DNA of 60,000 nt, from positions 2,833,751-2,893,750 of the forward strand of contig OZ037773.1 of assembly GCA_964035545.1 (NCBI GenBank), in the 5' to 3' direction. How positions within the stretch are numbered: position 1 is the first letter of the stretch; each line of letters starts with the position of its first letter. Positions 29,418 to 42,000 of this stretch are shown here, in pieces. Both the position numbers and the translations under genes were made by a program. Below the pieces are notes generated by a model. It worked only from the letters and a program-made list of their open reading frames with translations, made no database searches and had not been told where the DNA came from. Origin of the DNA: Bugula neritina (lineage: Eukaryota > Bryozoa > Gymnolaemata > Cheilostomatida > Bugulidae).

Positions 29418-29433
29418 GGCCCTGAAAAGGGCC
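29418..29433 (-). terminator. H4 histone 3' stem-loop
   Basis: The same 16-base hairpin as at the other three histone genes, about 30 bp after the H4 stop on the minus strand. Confidence 0.95.
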
Positions 29434-29463
29434 GTTGGGGTTGGTTGAAGTGGGGTCTGTAGC

Positions 29464-29838
<375 letters not shown>

Positions 29839-29969
29839 TCAAAACGGCCGTCTTAGTGCTACATACGTGCTTTTCGCTCGCAAGCTGTGTTTGAGTATTT
29901 CATTCAGTAGTATTAAGTAGTTGACCTATATATTTACAAACCAATTAGCGAAACAGACACGCCAGTTTG

Positions 29970-29980
29970 CATATATAATT
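29970..29980 (+). promoter_or_regulatory. H3 TATA-like box
   Basis: CATATATAATT about 50-60 bp upstream of the H3 start; CCAAT lies at about 29,940. Confidence 0.6.
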
Positions 29981-30003
29981 TAACGCACCGGTTGCCGCCG
30001 TAA

Positions 30004-30438
<435 letters not shown>

Positions 30439-30462
30439 ATTACTCAATCAAACCACCCCAAC

Positions 30463-30478
30463 GGCCCTTTTCAGGGCC
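30463..30478 (+). terminator. H3 histone 3' stem-loop
   Basis: GGCCCTTTTCAGGGCC about 25 bp after the stop; AAAGAGTTTG follows at about 30,493 as a likely U7 site. Confidence 0.95.
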
Positions 30479-30493
30479 ACCAACATTCATAAA

Positions 30494-32074
30494 AGAGTTT
30501 GTTGATATTGCTAGTACTGCATTCATTTAGTTATTACTCATAAACCTTATCAACATGCTACTGCTCCAGTTGTACACTGGCAATAATTTCAATTCAAATG
30601 AGTCAGTTGTGATATTTGACAAAATTGTTGTTATTAATGTACACCTAAAAATTGTTTTCACTAAGCACTTGGAATGTTCTGCGTGTTAGCAATCAAGGTA
30701 TATTAAAGGATATTGGTTGTGATGTTTTCAGAAGAAAATATATGTAGAGCAAATTGAAATTAATTTCAAATGTTAAGATTCTGAAACCCTTTCTACATCA
30801 TCTACCCTTCAGTACATGGTAGTACTGCTGCTACCCATAAATTGAAGCAATTAGACCAGAAAATCAAAATGAATGAGAAAATCCCAAGTGAGATTTTGCA
30901 AAAGTAAACAAATAATGAATATATGAATCCTATTAGACAACTGAAAAACATTAGCATCTGGTCACTAGTGCCATACAGACTAATGAAAACTTGAACATTT
31001 CAACACACTTTCTAAACTTAAGTATTAAAAACTGATTTCAAGATACTGCCTATATTGATCAACGTAAACCAGATTATAAAACTGCATTGTATTACTACAG
31101 GTGAAACTCAACTATTGAGTTGTCTTCCCTAATAAAATATGTAACACTGCTTCATAGCCTTAGCTCAATAGCCTTGTGTTCACTGTCACAGCTACTTTCA
31201 AATATGTAGAGACAGTATACCTACAAATATTCTATAAAAAATAACTTATCATTTAGGAACAAAAACTGATGACTTTACTTGAAAATTACTTTACTAAGGC
31301 TATACAGCTTACACCAACTGTATGCTTGAAGTTCGGGCTGTGGGCACATGAGCCAAGGGCAGTATGTCAATCTATTAACCATAAACCAACAATTATTTTA
31401 CATGAAGGATATTTTCTCACTTAGTATAATCCAGAAACAGATTAAAAACGCATTTCACTTTCTTTCTTCAGTTTAGCTTCCTATTACAATTAAAACATTT
31501 TTTGACTTTGAAATTGAAAAATATTTGAAGTCAGGTTCCTCGTTGTGATTATTTCGTAGAGCAGCAAAGGATTTAAAAACTGATTTCTTCAAATTGGAAA
31601 TACACGCTTGGCTTTTATTTTATAAGTAACATACTTGCTAATATATTTCAATGGACGGCAGAATGCATGAGTAAAAGTTAGGAAACTACAATACTTGGTA
31701 ACTAATTAATGTAGAAAAATAAAATTCTCGGAATTACATAAGAAAATACCAACCGCTAAGACAACTTCAGCCAATAAATATCAAGTAAAACTTTGGCATA
31801 TATCTGGACAAGAGGCGAATAAAATAGAATAAATAATGAACAGGCAGAATTGAGTATCATACAGCTATGTAATTCTACTTCAATAAAAAATTCATGCAAC
31901 ATATAAGTGTATATTAGAGTAACAAATAGTAAAGTCTAGAAGTATGCATAGGTAATTGGATTGTCAGCTGTAATTGTATACTTTATAGAGAAACTGGAGT
32001 CAATTATAGCAATTCCAATTGATACTGATGTCGCTGGAAGAAATAAGTGGAGCTCAAACAAATCATTGACAGAA
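30494..32074. other. 3' flank of H3 and of the RIM-BP gene
   Basis: No coding sequence seen. The right part should contain the RIM-BP 3' UTR on the minus strand; its end could not be fixed. Confidence 0.4.
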
Positions 32075-33075
32075 TCATAAGTTGTTTGCTATTGGCCGAA
32101 GAAAGTTACTGGGAACCAATCCTGTTCTGTCTTTGTTCCCAGCAATATAGCCCAAATAAAAACCATCTTCATCCATATCACCTGAAAAACACATGGCAGA
32201 GCTTAATCTTTTTTATTCTAAAATTTATCAGAACAACGTCTTGCATATAAGTTACATAAGAGAGCAGCTGTGTGTGGTCCAACGGTTAGAGCACTGTCTT
32301 AGTAATACAAGGTCAGTGGTTGGACCTCAGGTAAAGGTGATTGGTGATGTCAGAAAGAAGTTTTCAGTCACGACTGCTCCTTCGCCAGAATAGAGTCCTA
32401 GCCTACTTAAACACCCTTTCTATCTTGTCTCTCGAAGGGACCATGACTATACATTTACATGAGTTTATATAAGCATTAAAATGTTATGCTATTGGCTCAA
32501 ACAGAAATTATTAGCATTAGAAAACTTAAGCTGAATAATTTACAAAATTTTATGATCTAAACTAATTGGAAAGCTTAAGGCAAAAACAGAAACCATTCTG
32601 TAAATTTTCAAGAAAATTTGGTAACCAAGAATTTAGGACACTAAACACAGGTGAAGTTTTAACTTGGGTCTATTTGCCACTAAAACTACATAGATGTAAA
32701 AACTTCAGAACATACAATGTTTACTAGATATTGAAAAGTCTTTGACTGCTGGTGTGTCCCCCCCCCCCTTTTGTTCACGAAGTTATACTCACCTTTGACT
32801 ATTAGTGTGTCCCCCCCATGTTTCATGCAGTTACACTCACCTTTGACTATTAGCGTGCCCCCCCCCCCCTGTTTCACGCAGTTAAACTCACCTTTGACTA
32901 TTAGTGTGTCCCCCTGTTTGAAACTCAACTCCTCCTCACAGTTCTTATTTGGTGAAAGCTGCTTTGGGTCATAATCGTAGGCAGCATGCATCCTTCTCTC
33001 TCCTTTCTTCAACTCATTGTCAACATTTATCTCAATCACCAAGTTTCCCGGCACAAGTCCCCTCCTCTTCCCAAT
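32075..33075 (-). CDS. RIMBP: RIM-BP exons 23-24: SH3-III and C-terminus
   Basis: Exon 23 (33075 to 32892, or to 32841 or 32793 with later donors) closes SH3-II (RRGLVPGNLV) and opens SH3-III (HAAYDYDP, SPN, EELSFKQGDTLIVK). Exon 24 (32075-32181) supplies DMDEDGFYLGYI and GLVPSNFLRPI, then stop TGA at 32,075-32,077. All three donors end in phase 1 and give the same frame; the longer forms insert 17 or 33 residues, Gly/Cys/Lys-rich, in the n-Src loop of SH3-III. Confidence 0.9.
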
Positions 33076-36000
33076 CTGATACAGCAAACAGTTCACTTAG
33101 CTTGTGTTACTTATTATATTATTTAGTACATTATGTTATTTAGTATATTATATTAATTTATATATTGTGTTGTTTAGTATATTATATCATACTATTCGGC
33201 ATATTATGTCATATTATATTATTTAGTATATTATTATGTTATTTATTATATTATATCATTTTATTTAGTATAATTATTATATTATTTAGTATATCAAGTT
33301 ATTTAGTATATTATATTATTTATTATATAATGTTATATAGTAGATTATGTTAATTAGTATATCTGCTACCCAATGCATACCTCTCCTATATAAAAGCCGT
33401 CTGCGTCAGCTTCACCAAACACCAAAATAACGTCTTCTGCTCTAAACGACAGCTCCTCATTCTCTGCATTCTTATTGGGCGACATAATCGCAGGATCATA
33501 GTCGTACAGAGCCTTGAATTGCCTCGCGCTGACCTCTATATTCCCTCTCCTAGCCTTAGGTTCTACATTCAACATAATGGTGTTAGGGAGCTCTCATAAA
33601 CAGGGCATTACCGACAATACTTGCAAATAAAATCTATGGCTACTAAACTGAGTGCGAGAAGATATCAATGATTGTAAAACAGACTGATATGCCTGTAAGT
33701 TTGATTATTAACTTTGATATATTACCATTTACTTTCTGATAGCTAGAAAATTTATGAAAGGTGCTTAAATAGTAACTGCATTTATTTTAAAATAGTTTCA
33801 TCTCTAAAAAGTAAGTGATGTGTGAGCGGCAAACCTTTATGTTTGCTCATGCATGAAATCAGGTGACCTCCAGGGAGAAATAGTCATCAATAAAAGGAAG
33901 AAAATGTATAGAATAAAATTACCTTTTAAAACAATACATGACCAAAACACACATACACTATATTTACAAATAGACTTTTCATTTGATGTTTGGTTGCATC
34001 GAATGAGATCACAACCATAAATTCATGCAAACTGCAAATCACAAATTCGTCCATTTTCATAATGTGAAGTAATGGAAACTCAGTGATATAAAAACTTCAA
34101 ATTAAAATATTGAGACATAGTAGACAGATGCGGCTAGATATTTAGCTTTCAGTTCTAGAACAGACCTGTCTTTCTTTGGTGTCTGGTCTTCCTTTCTCCC
34201 GACTTTTCACTTTGTCGTTGAGAGAGTCGCGAGTCTATCTCGTCATCTCGTTTATCAACACCATTACGAGATTTCTCCTACAACAATCAAACATGAGCTT
34301 AACTCTGTCCTCCACAAAACATTCAGAGTAAACACAAAAACATGATGAGTCATATGTTTTATGTTATTTTTATCCTAACATTCTTTTTTCTATTTGGTAT
34401 GAAAATTGCTTTGATTTTGTTGGTTGTATATTTTTACAACAAAAGTATACGTTACTTATGATGTGTTAATCTAATCGATAATAAGGCTAATAACTAACCA
34501 AGCACTTAGGCTATATGTGTGCCATGCTACTATAAGCTGACAAACCTATATCACTGTTAGTAATATGAAAGAGGGGGAGAGAACAGAAATTAATGAAAAC
34601 AGTTGCCAACTTTCACCATAAAGTTGGCAACCACCATCATGACACTATTAATGGCTGAAGATACATATAAATCAGATATAGGAGAAAAAGACTGAAAATT
34701 ATTTACACTAATTGAGAAGATAAATCCTTACACAAATGAACATCTAATTTAGTAAATGGTGAGATGCAGCATAAATGCATGTGATTGTAAATCAACTATG
34801 GGAGTTCAAACACACACTCATCAAAATCTACCAATCAGGACTGAGACGAATATTATATCATTACCTTTAACCTTGCCTGGAACATTAGCAATTATATTAT
34901 AGGTAAATACTGCAAACAGCAGTAGTAATGTAATAAACAATAGAATGTTTATCAGAATGACTATATAAACATCGCAAAATAAAAATAATATTCATAAAAT
35001 TGGAAAGTTGTAGTAGTGAAACTTTTAGCTGATAAGTTAGTTAACAACTCAAAATCTCAAGCCGAACCACTACATTTCTAAACATACAAGACCGTTTACA
35101 AATGTACCTTGCTAGCCAAAGACTTGATCATCTTCTGCAACGAGCTCTTATTCTGTAAGGGCGAGACACGAGCTTTACCGTGTGGTTTCGAGTCTCCCGC
35201 TTTCTCTGGAGAACTTCCTTCAGTGGATGATAGCTTGTCTACAAATATATGTACTAATTCACTGCTAACAGGGAGTGGCCAGTATAACAGGAAGTGGCCA
35301 ATGTAACAGGAAGTGGCCAGTATAACAGGAAGTTAGCAGCAAAGGAACAAGTCTGCAAAAATCAAAATATAGTATGAGGCTAGACTGAATTTAACAGGTT
35401 CAAGGCAATGACTTTATAGCATAAAGTAGCAAGCTGCTATTACAAATGACCATCAACCAGCAATTCTTCAAATAGAAACATCATACAACTTACCTCGGCC
35501 TCTCGGTGCATTAGACTGACTAATCACTGGAGTTGCTTCACTTGTTCCTGTAATATCAGTCATTGCAAAAAATAAAGCTGCATATAAACTGGAAATTTCA
35601 CAAATTTGCATTCTTTTCCAACTTTTACCAGTGGCCTAAGTATTCAAAAGCTTTTAGACCAAATCTAAATTTATATTTAAAAGTCGGTTTTAATTTCACT
35701 CTAACATAACTACTGCTTCGGTATTCACCTAAAGTGACTGTAGACTCAGAGTTGGACTTTTCATGAGCAGCTGGTGTGGAAGGCTGGGAGGTCACCTCGT
35801 TATTACCAAAATGATCATCTAGATCCAACACTATAGGTGACAAGTATTGTTCAATCTTGCCTTTTCCGGGAAGAATTTTGTTGACAAACTTTGGTGTGGA
35901 GTGGGAGAGCTGCAAGTCAAACCTCAACATTTGAAAGAAAATAGCCTCAGAATCACACCAAGATAGACTCACACGCAGAAGCGCAGAACCCAAAGCAAAG

Positions 36001-39000
36001 ATACTAAACACAAGACTGACCATACGAGGGGGAGATTTTGGAGCAATGTGACCATTATTAGAGAAACCGGCATCGTAGCTACGAAGAAAGTCAGCATCTC
36101 CCATGTGAGGGTCGACTTCGGAAAGGAATTTCAGTGGTGGAGTAGGAGATCCATTAGAAACTTCATCCAAAAACTTGTCAAAATTCTAAAAATTTAAAAA
36201 GATATGATTACAGACCACCCACACTCCCGGCACACTGTGTGACCACTTATATTTACTATTTGTAAGAGAATGGCATAGCAACTGCTTGCCAGCTGGTTCC
36301 ACAATTACCCCACCCCTACTTAGTAACAGTTTGCCAAACGAAACTGATGAAAACCAAAAACAAAGTTTACAAAATAGGCATTATTGCATACATGTACTAG
36401 TTGTTGACATAAACAGGGTAAGGTTGTACTTGCTACTATTATACCAGAAACATATAATGCAACGCTATATAACCTATCTTTTAATCACATTGACAACTCT
36501 ACAACTATAATATATGTGTTTAACTATTTTGTCAACATGCATGTCAACACACAGAGACTGTTAAAAATATTTGGTAATAATGATTACTAGTTGCCACTAT
36601 TGAATAGCTAGTGACTCGATCACTCCAGACTTGAACCGATAGAATCTTCAATTACAATTTTAGAAGATAAACGACATAAGACAAAATGTGACTCGCTAAG
36701 ATAAAAAGCATAAACTATAAGTAGTTTGGCAGTCATTTATAAGTTTTCCTGACCTGGAGGAAAGACGATTCCAATTCACCCCCATTGATAGAAGTGAAAT
36801 CCTCGATAGAGGGCATTGTGAAAGAGATAGTAGTAGACAATGAGCTCTTGTTATCTCTAGAAGTCGAGGCCCGGTCTAAGTCAGCACAAGCTGTCACAGT
36901 AACTGTGTACGCAGTTTGAGGCATCAACCCTGCTATATCGACCTGCAAATATAGAGAAGTTGAGACTTATGGTGAGTTATCCGCTCTCTAAGGTGGAATT
37001 ACAAGTCAACACTAGCAGTTTGTCTCAAGTGTCATTCAACTTTTAGTTTCAGTGTTATTTGTGGTTAAATTACATAACTAAAAATATTACTAACTTCCGA
37101 GTCCACGTGAATCTTAAAGCTTTACTAACTTTTTAGTTGAAGTTACTCAAACACGTGCTAATTGTAGTTAAGTTACATAAATCTAAAAGCACTGCTAATT
37201 TTCTGTTGAGTTAAAAAAACCAAACTGTTTTGAGAAAAAATCATGCAACTCCATCGCTAATCACATGACAATATATTAAATAATTGCTGTACTAGAATCG
37301 CTGTATTCGTTCTTTTTCTTCTTTTCCGTTTTCTGTAATACGAGCTATCGTGCTGTTTTTTATAATCCAAATAAATATTTTATTAAATAATAATTAAATC
37401 AGTCAATCAGTTTGCTAGATAAGTTACAACATAAATTAATATAAATATCACAAACGTATTTTATGATTAATACTCCACACAATGGCCACACATTCAACAA
37501 ACTGAATACTGTATATACCTGAAAGAGAGCTGGGCCTAGATTACGAACTTTCTCTTCATTAATATAAACAATATGGTTGAGATTTGAGCTGTGAGGTAGA
37601 AATGTTATTTGAGCAGTTTCAGGATCTTTGGCTATGGCTCTAAGCTCTGAGGGGGGCTGGTGAGGCTCCCCTATTACTATCGTGCAGTGCCACTTATCCG
37701 ATTCACCTAACAAAGTAATAATATTTCTATGCTAACACCTTTCAATCTACTCTGAGAGAAGATATATACTGGTACAGCCATACTTTCAACATAAATATCC
37801 ATTTGTGGAAATTATACTGATAGCATTCAATCCTTCACTAAGCCTCCAAAATTGCTTCCCAAATATTTTAATTTTCAACAGAAAAAACAACATTAAAATT
37901 AATTGAAGATAATATTTAAACATTTAGGGAAATACATTTATTTATGCAAGTTATTCACGTTTGAATTACATATGGGAAAACTTATCAAAGTAATTTGCAA
38001 AGATAACATACTCTTAGCAGTGGTTAAAATATACTAGAGTCATAAATTGAAGGAAAACTCTAGAGTCGTACGTGAGAGGAATATTCTAGAGTCATCTACA
38101 GATAAAAATGATTCACACACCAAGACTAGTTGTAGCTGTGACAAAGACTCTGTGAGTAATGCTTGACTTGACTCCCTCAATCAGTGCTTTACATCTGGCC
38201 TTGCCATTCAATGACGCTCGCACCTTTCCATCCACATATACATGATAAATGTAGACCACGTCTTTCCCTGCAATGTATCAAATTTGAGTGCCTATGTACT
38301 ATGACAGCACAATAAACCTACAATTTAGAAATATTAGAACCGTACACTTCTCAATGAAATAAATTTGGATTATCATTTTGAGAATATTTGAATCTGGTTT
38401 GCATCAGAAGACTGGAAAGAGAAGAAATTATAGGATTAGGCACTCATCACCACAAGGAGAGCACTGTAGCTTTATGGAAGTGAATTTTGGAACATACAGT
38501 CTTAAAAACAGCATAAACAAGTGTTTCTCAGCCTTCTGGCACAATACAGAAACATCTGAGCTCGCAGCAGTGTAGCACAGGACTTGCTTACCTTCGGGAG
38601 CATCCCAGCCGACTAGAATTCCATTTGCTAGCTGCCTTTCTAAAGTGAGATTCCTAGGATAAGGTGCAAGAGGACGAGGGGTGCTGGGTAACAGACTGCT
38701 GTCATTAAACATAGCACTACTAAACTCTGACAACTCCTTACCAGAAGTTTCAAACTCATCTTCTGGCACTGAGCCAACAACAAACCCGTTAATATCAAAT
38801 TCATAGAGCGGCTCCAATACGTTAGAGGGGATCAGACCGGCTCTTCCGTCTAGTAACTGCCCTTCATAAAATCCTTCCTCATTCATGTCTCCTCCAACAA
38901 ATACATAGTCGCCGGGATTTACCGATATGTCGGGAATTTTCTCCGTAGCAGATAAGGCACTATCAGCCCCAGACCTATCCACTGATTTCGTAGGTGAAGA

Positions 39001-42000
39001 CAAAGGGCTATAGATGATGTCATTATAGAAGGATGGATCATACGCAAATTTAGCAATATAAAGATGGTAACAATTGTCGGCAGCGTAAACGGAGATTTGC
39101 TTCATTCCTTCATGCTCCTCTAATTGAGCCTGAAGATCCTTGTTAGTCTGCTGTAGCTGTTGGCGGGAATCATTCAGTTTACTCAACTTGTTTTCGTACG
39201 ACGATGCTAATTCCTGTTTAGTCACTTCTAAGTTGTTTACAGCTTCATCTGCTAATTGTTTAGATTTGGCAATAGCATTTTGACTTTTATTTAAATCTTC
39301 TTCAAGCACAGATATTTGGTGTTGAAAAACTTGATTTTCGCTGTCTTTTTGCTTAACCATTTGCTCTAGAGATTCTCTTTCCTTGACTAGTGAGTCTATT
39401 TCGCTATTTACTGCTAACAAAGATTGCTCAAATTCCTCTGTTGTTTCTCTTTTAGACTTCAGCTCGTCCTCCCGTTCTTCTAGCTTCTTGGATAATTCTG
39501 TGAACTTGTGTAATTGTTCTAAATGACTATTTTCACATTGTACAAGTTTTTCTTCTGCAGTGTCTTTAGCACTAGCTAAGTCACTTATTTCTAGATTTTG
39601 TTTTTCGTTAGCCGCTTCTAATTCTTCAAGTTTAATCTCAAGTTGGTTTTTGCCCTTTTCTGCCTTTTTTAAGTTATTGGCAGTCGTTTCAAGCTTATCT
39701 TGTAGCTGTACAAAAGATTCAAGTTCTAAATCGTGGTTGGATAACTCCCGTGACAAGTCATTTTGCAATGCTTTTATTTGTTCTTCTGCATCATGCAATT
39801 TTTGTTCAAATTCAGAAATCATTGTTTGCTTTTGTAACATCTGATGCTCCAACTCTTTGTTTTTCTTTAGTAAATTCTCAATTTCCTCATCTTTACTAGC
39901 TAAGATATCCCTAGTATCGTTTTTCAGTACTTCGATTCTTCGTTGTGCTTCTACTCGGTTTTGCTCAAGATCAGTTTTCTCTTCACTAGTTTGCTGCAGC
40001 TCGGAGCTTAGTCTATCTACTTCCTGCTCCAGTTTAGCTTTGTGCAGTGTTGCTTGCTTCCGCTCCTTCTCCATTTTTTCTTTAGTAGCATCTAGTTCTT
40101 CTGTTAGAGACAAGACGTTTATTTTCGCCTAAATTTAAAACACAAATTAACATCAATTCTTTTACAACACAAAGTTATCGGGAGAAAAACACAGTACCTA
40201 TTCAGTATTTATTATATCAAGCACCTATTTTTTAAATCCATAAAAACACAATAGCTACTGCCATTGTCAGGAAGTCTGGCAATTTTGATTATTTGGTGAT
40301 GATTAACACTACTAAACTTCCACATTCACACACTTGTATGTACATTCAGACACTTGTATGTACATTCACACACTTGTATGCACATTCACACACTTGTATG
40401 TACATTCAGACACTTGTATGTACATTCAGACACTTGTATGTACATTCACACACTTGTATGCACATTCACACACTTGTATGTACATTCAGACATGCAAAGC
40501 ATGGTTCTACTGACAATTAAACCAAGCTTACGGTCTCCAGCGATGTCACAATATCCTCGTGATCCTGCTGCTGAGAAGTCAGCTCTTCTCTCTCTTCCTT
40601 TAAATCTTCACATTTCAGCTCCAACTGCTTTACCATCTTTCTTAAATCATCTACAATAAAGCTCATTCGTCAATCTAACACTAAATGGTCAATCAAATAT
40701 AATACAGTGAGTGAAACTGCATCAAAACAGAGAAGTAGAGTGAGATACAATTTAGATTATTAAAACAAGCAAAATTGTACCAGCAGACAATAGCAATGTC
40801 GTGTGATTATCATATCTTTGTTTTTTTAAATGCTGTTAAAAAATAAAATTACCCTAAGAAATATTCTAAAATAAAACTAGCAAAGACAAGCACTGCTTTG
40901 TCATCAAGTGGAATTTTATTGTAAATGTTTATAATATAACTATAATATATCAATAAAAATATAAATATTAGCCATATAAGTATATTATATCAATATATAA
41001 ATATAAACATTGGTAAGAGATTTACCAGACTGCTCCTCCAGAGATGGTATTGTAGAGTGGTTGAGTTCTGTAAGCTGAGACTTGAGTTTCTGTTTCACGT
41101 CAAGCAGTTCAGTAACTCTGTTGGAAAGTACGGAGTTTTCTTCCCTTAACTGTTCTAAATCATTGCCATGTTCTTTTAGCTATAGAAATAAGCAAATTCA
41201 GTTAAAGATTTGCAAGCGAATGATTTGCAATGCTAGTGTTCATAAAACCAGAAGTTTGAACAAGAAAATACAAAGCAATGAAATATCTAATTCATTATCT
41301 TGCTTATTACTTTTCAAAAAATAGTATTTATTTAGTTTAAACATTGAAACCACAGATAATGATTACCTGCTTCTTTGTAGCCTGCAGTTGCCCAGTGAGT
41401 GTTTCAATGTTTAACTCGAGATGTTGTCGTTCTTTATTGTCTCGCACTTCTAGAGATTTATTGAGATCCTGATTCTTGCTATTCAATTTCTCTATGGTAC
41501 GCTGGCATGACTTGTTTTCGTGCTTCAATACTGATATTTCTTCCGTCAATTTATCAACAGTGTCTACAGCATAAGTCATAAGTAAAAAGTAAATGATAAT
41601 TCTTTGTATTTTCAAACATCAGCTTAAAATTTCTTCAGCTGTTCATTTGATAGGCATCATTCCTTAGAAAACCCATAAAGTGCTGTTTTAGTGCAAAGCT
41701 ATTGAATAAATTGGCATTTTTTGCGACGTGGATCTAAAATCTATAAAATGAAAAATAAAATGTATTTAAAATATCCTATGAGCATATTTATATATCAACA
41801 ATTTATTCTGTGATTAAAACTCTCTAACTATAGTCAAACTGTTTGAGATAATGAAAGGCCTGTAACTCCTAGAATTACTTGAGCTCTCTGGTTAAAATTT
41901 ACACACTTTTTATTTATACTTTAGTAGAAACATGTGTTCTTTCATTGCAAAAAAGTGGGCCGTGGTACTCTGTTTGAAGCTAAGGGTGGCAAAAACTGCT

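Noticed and set aside
32776-32905. Triplicated segment as plain intronic minisatellite
   Set aside because: The unit contains the last coding bases of an SH3 exon plus its donor, and the frame stays open through all units, so it is partly coding.
39560-40132. Ser/Cys-rich plus-strand open frames
   Set aside because: Antisense shadow of the RIM-BP coiled-coil exon, whose Glu/Lys codons read as Ser/Phe/Cys on the other strand.
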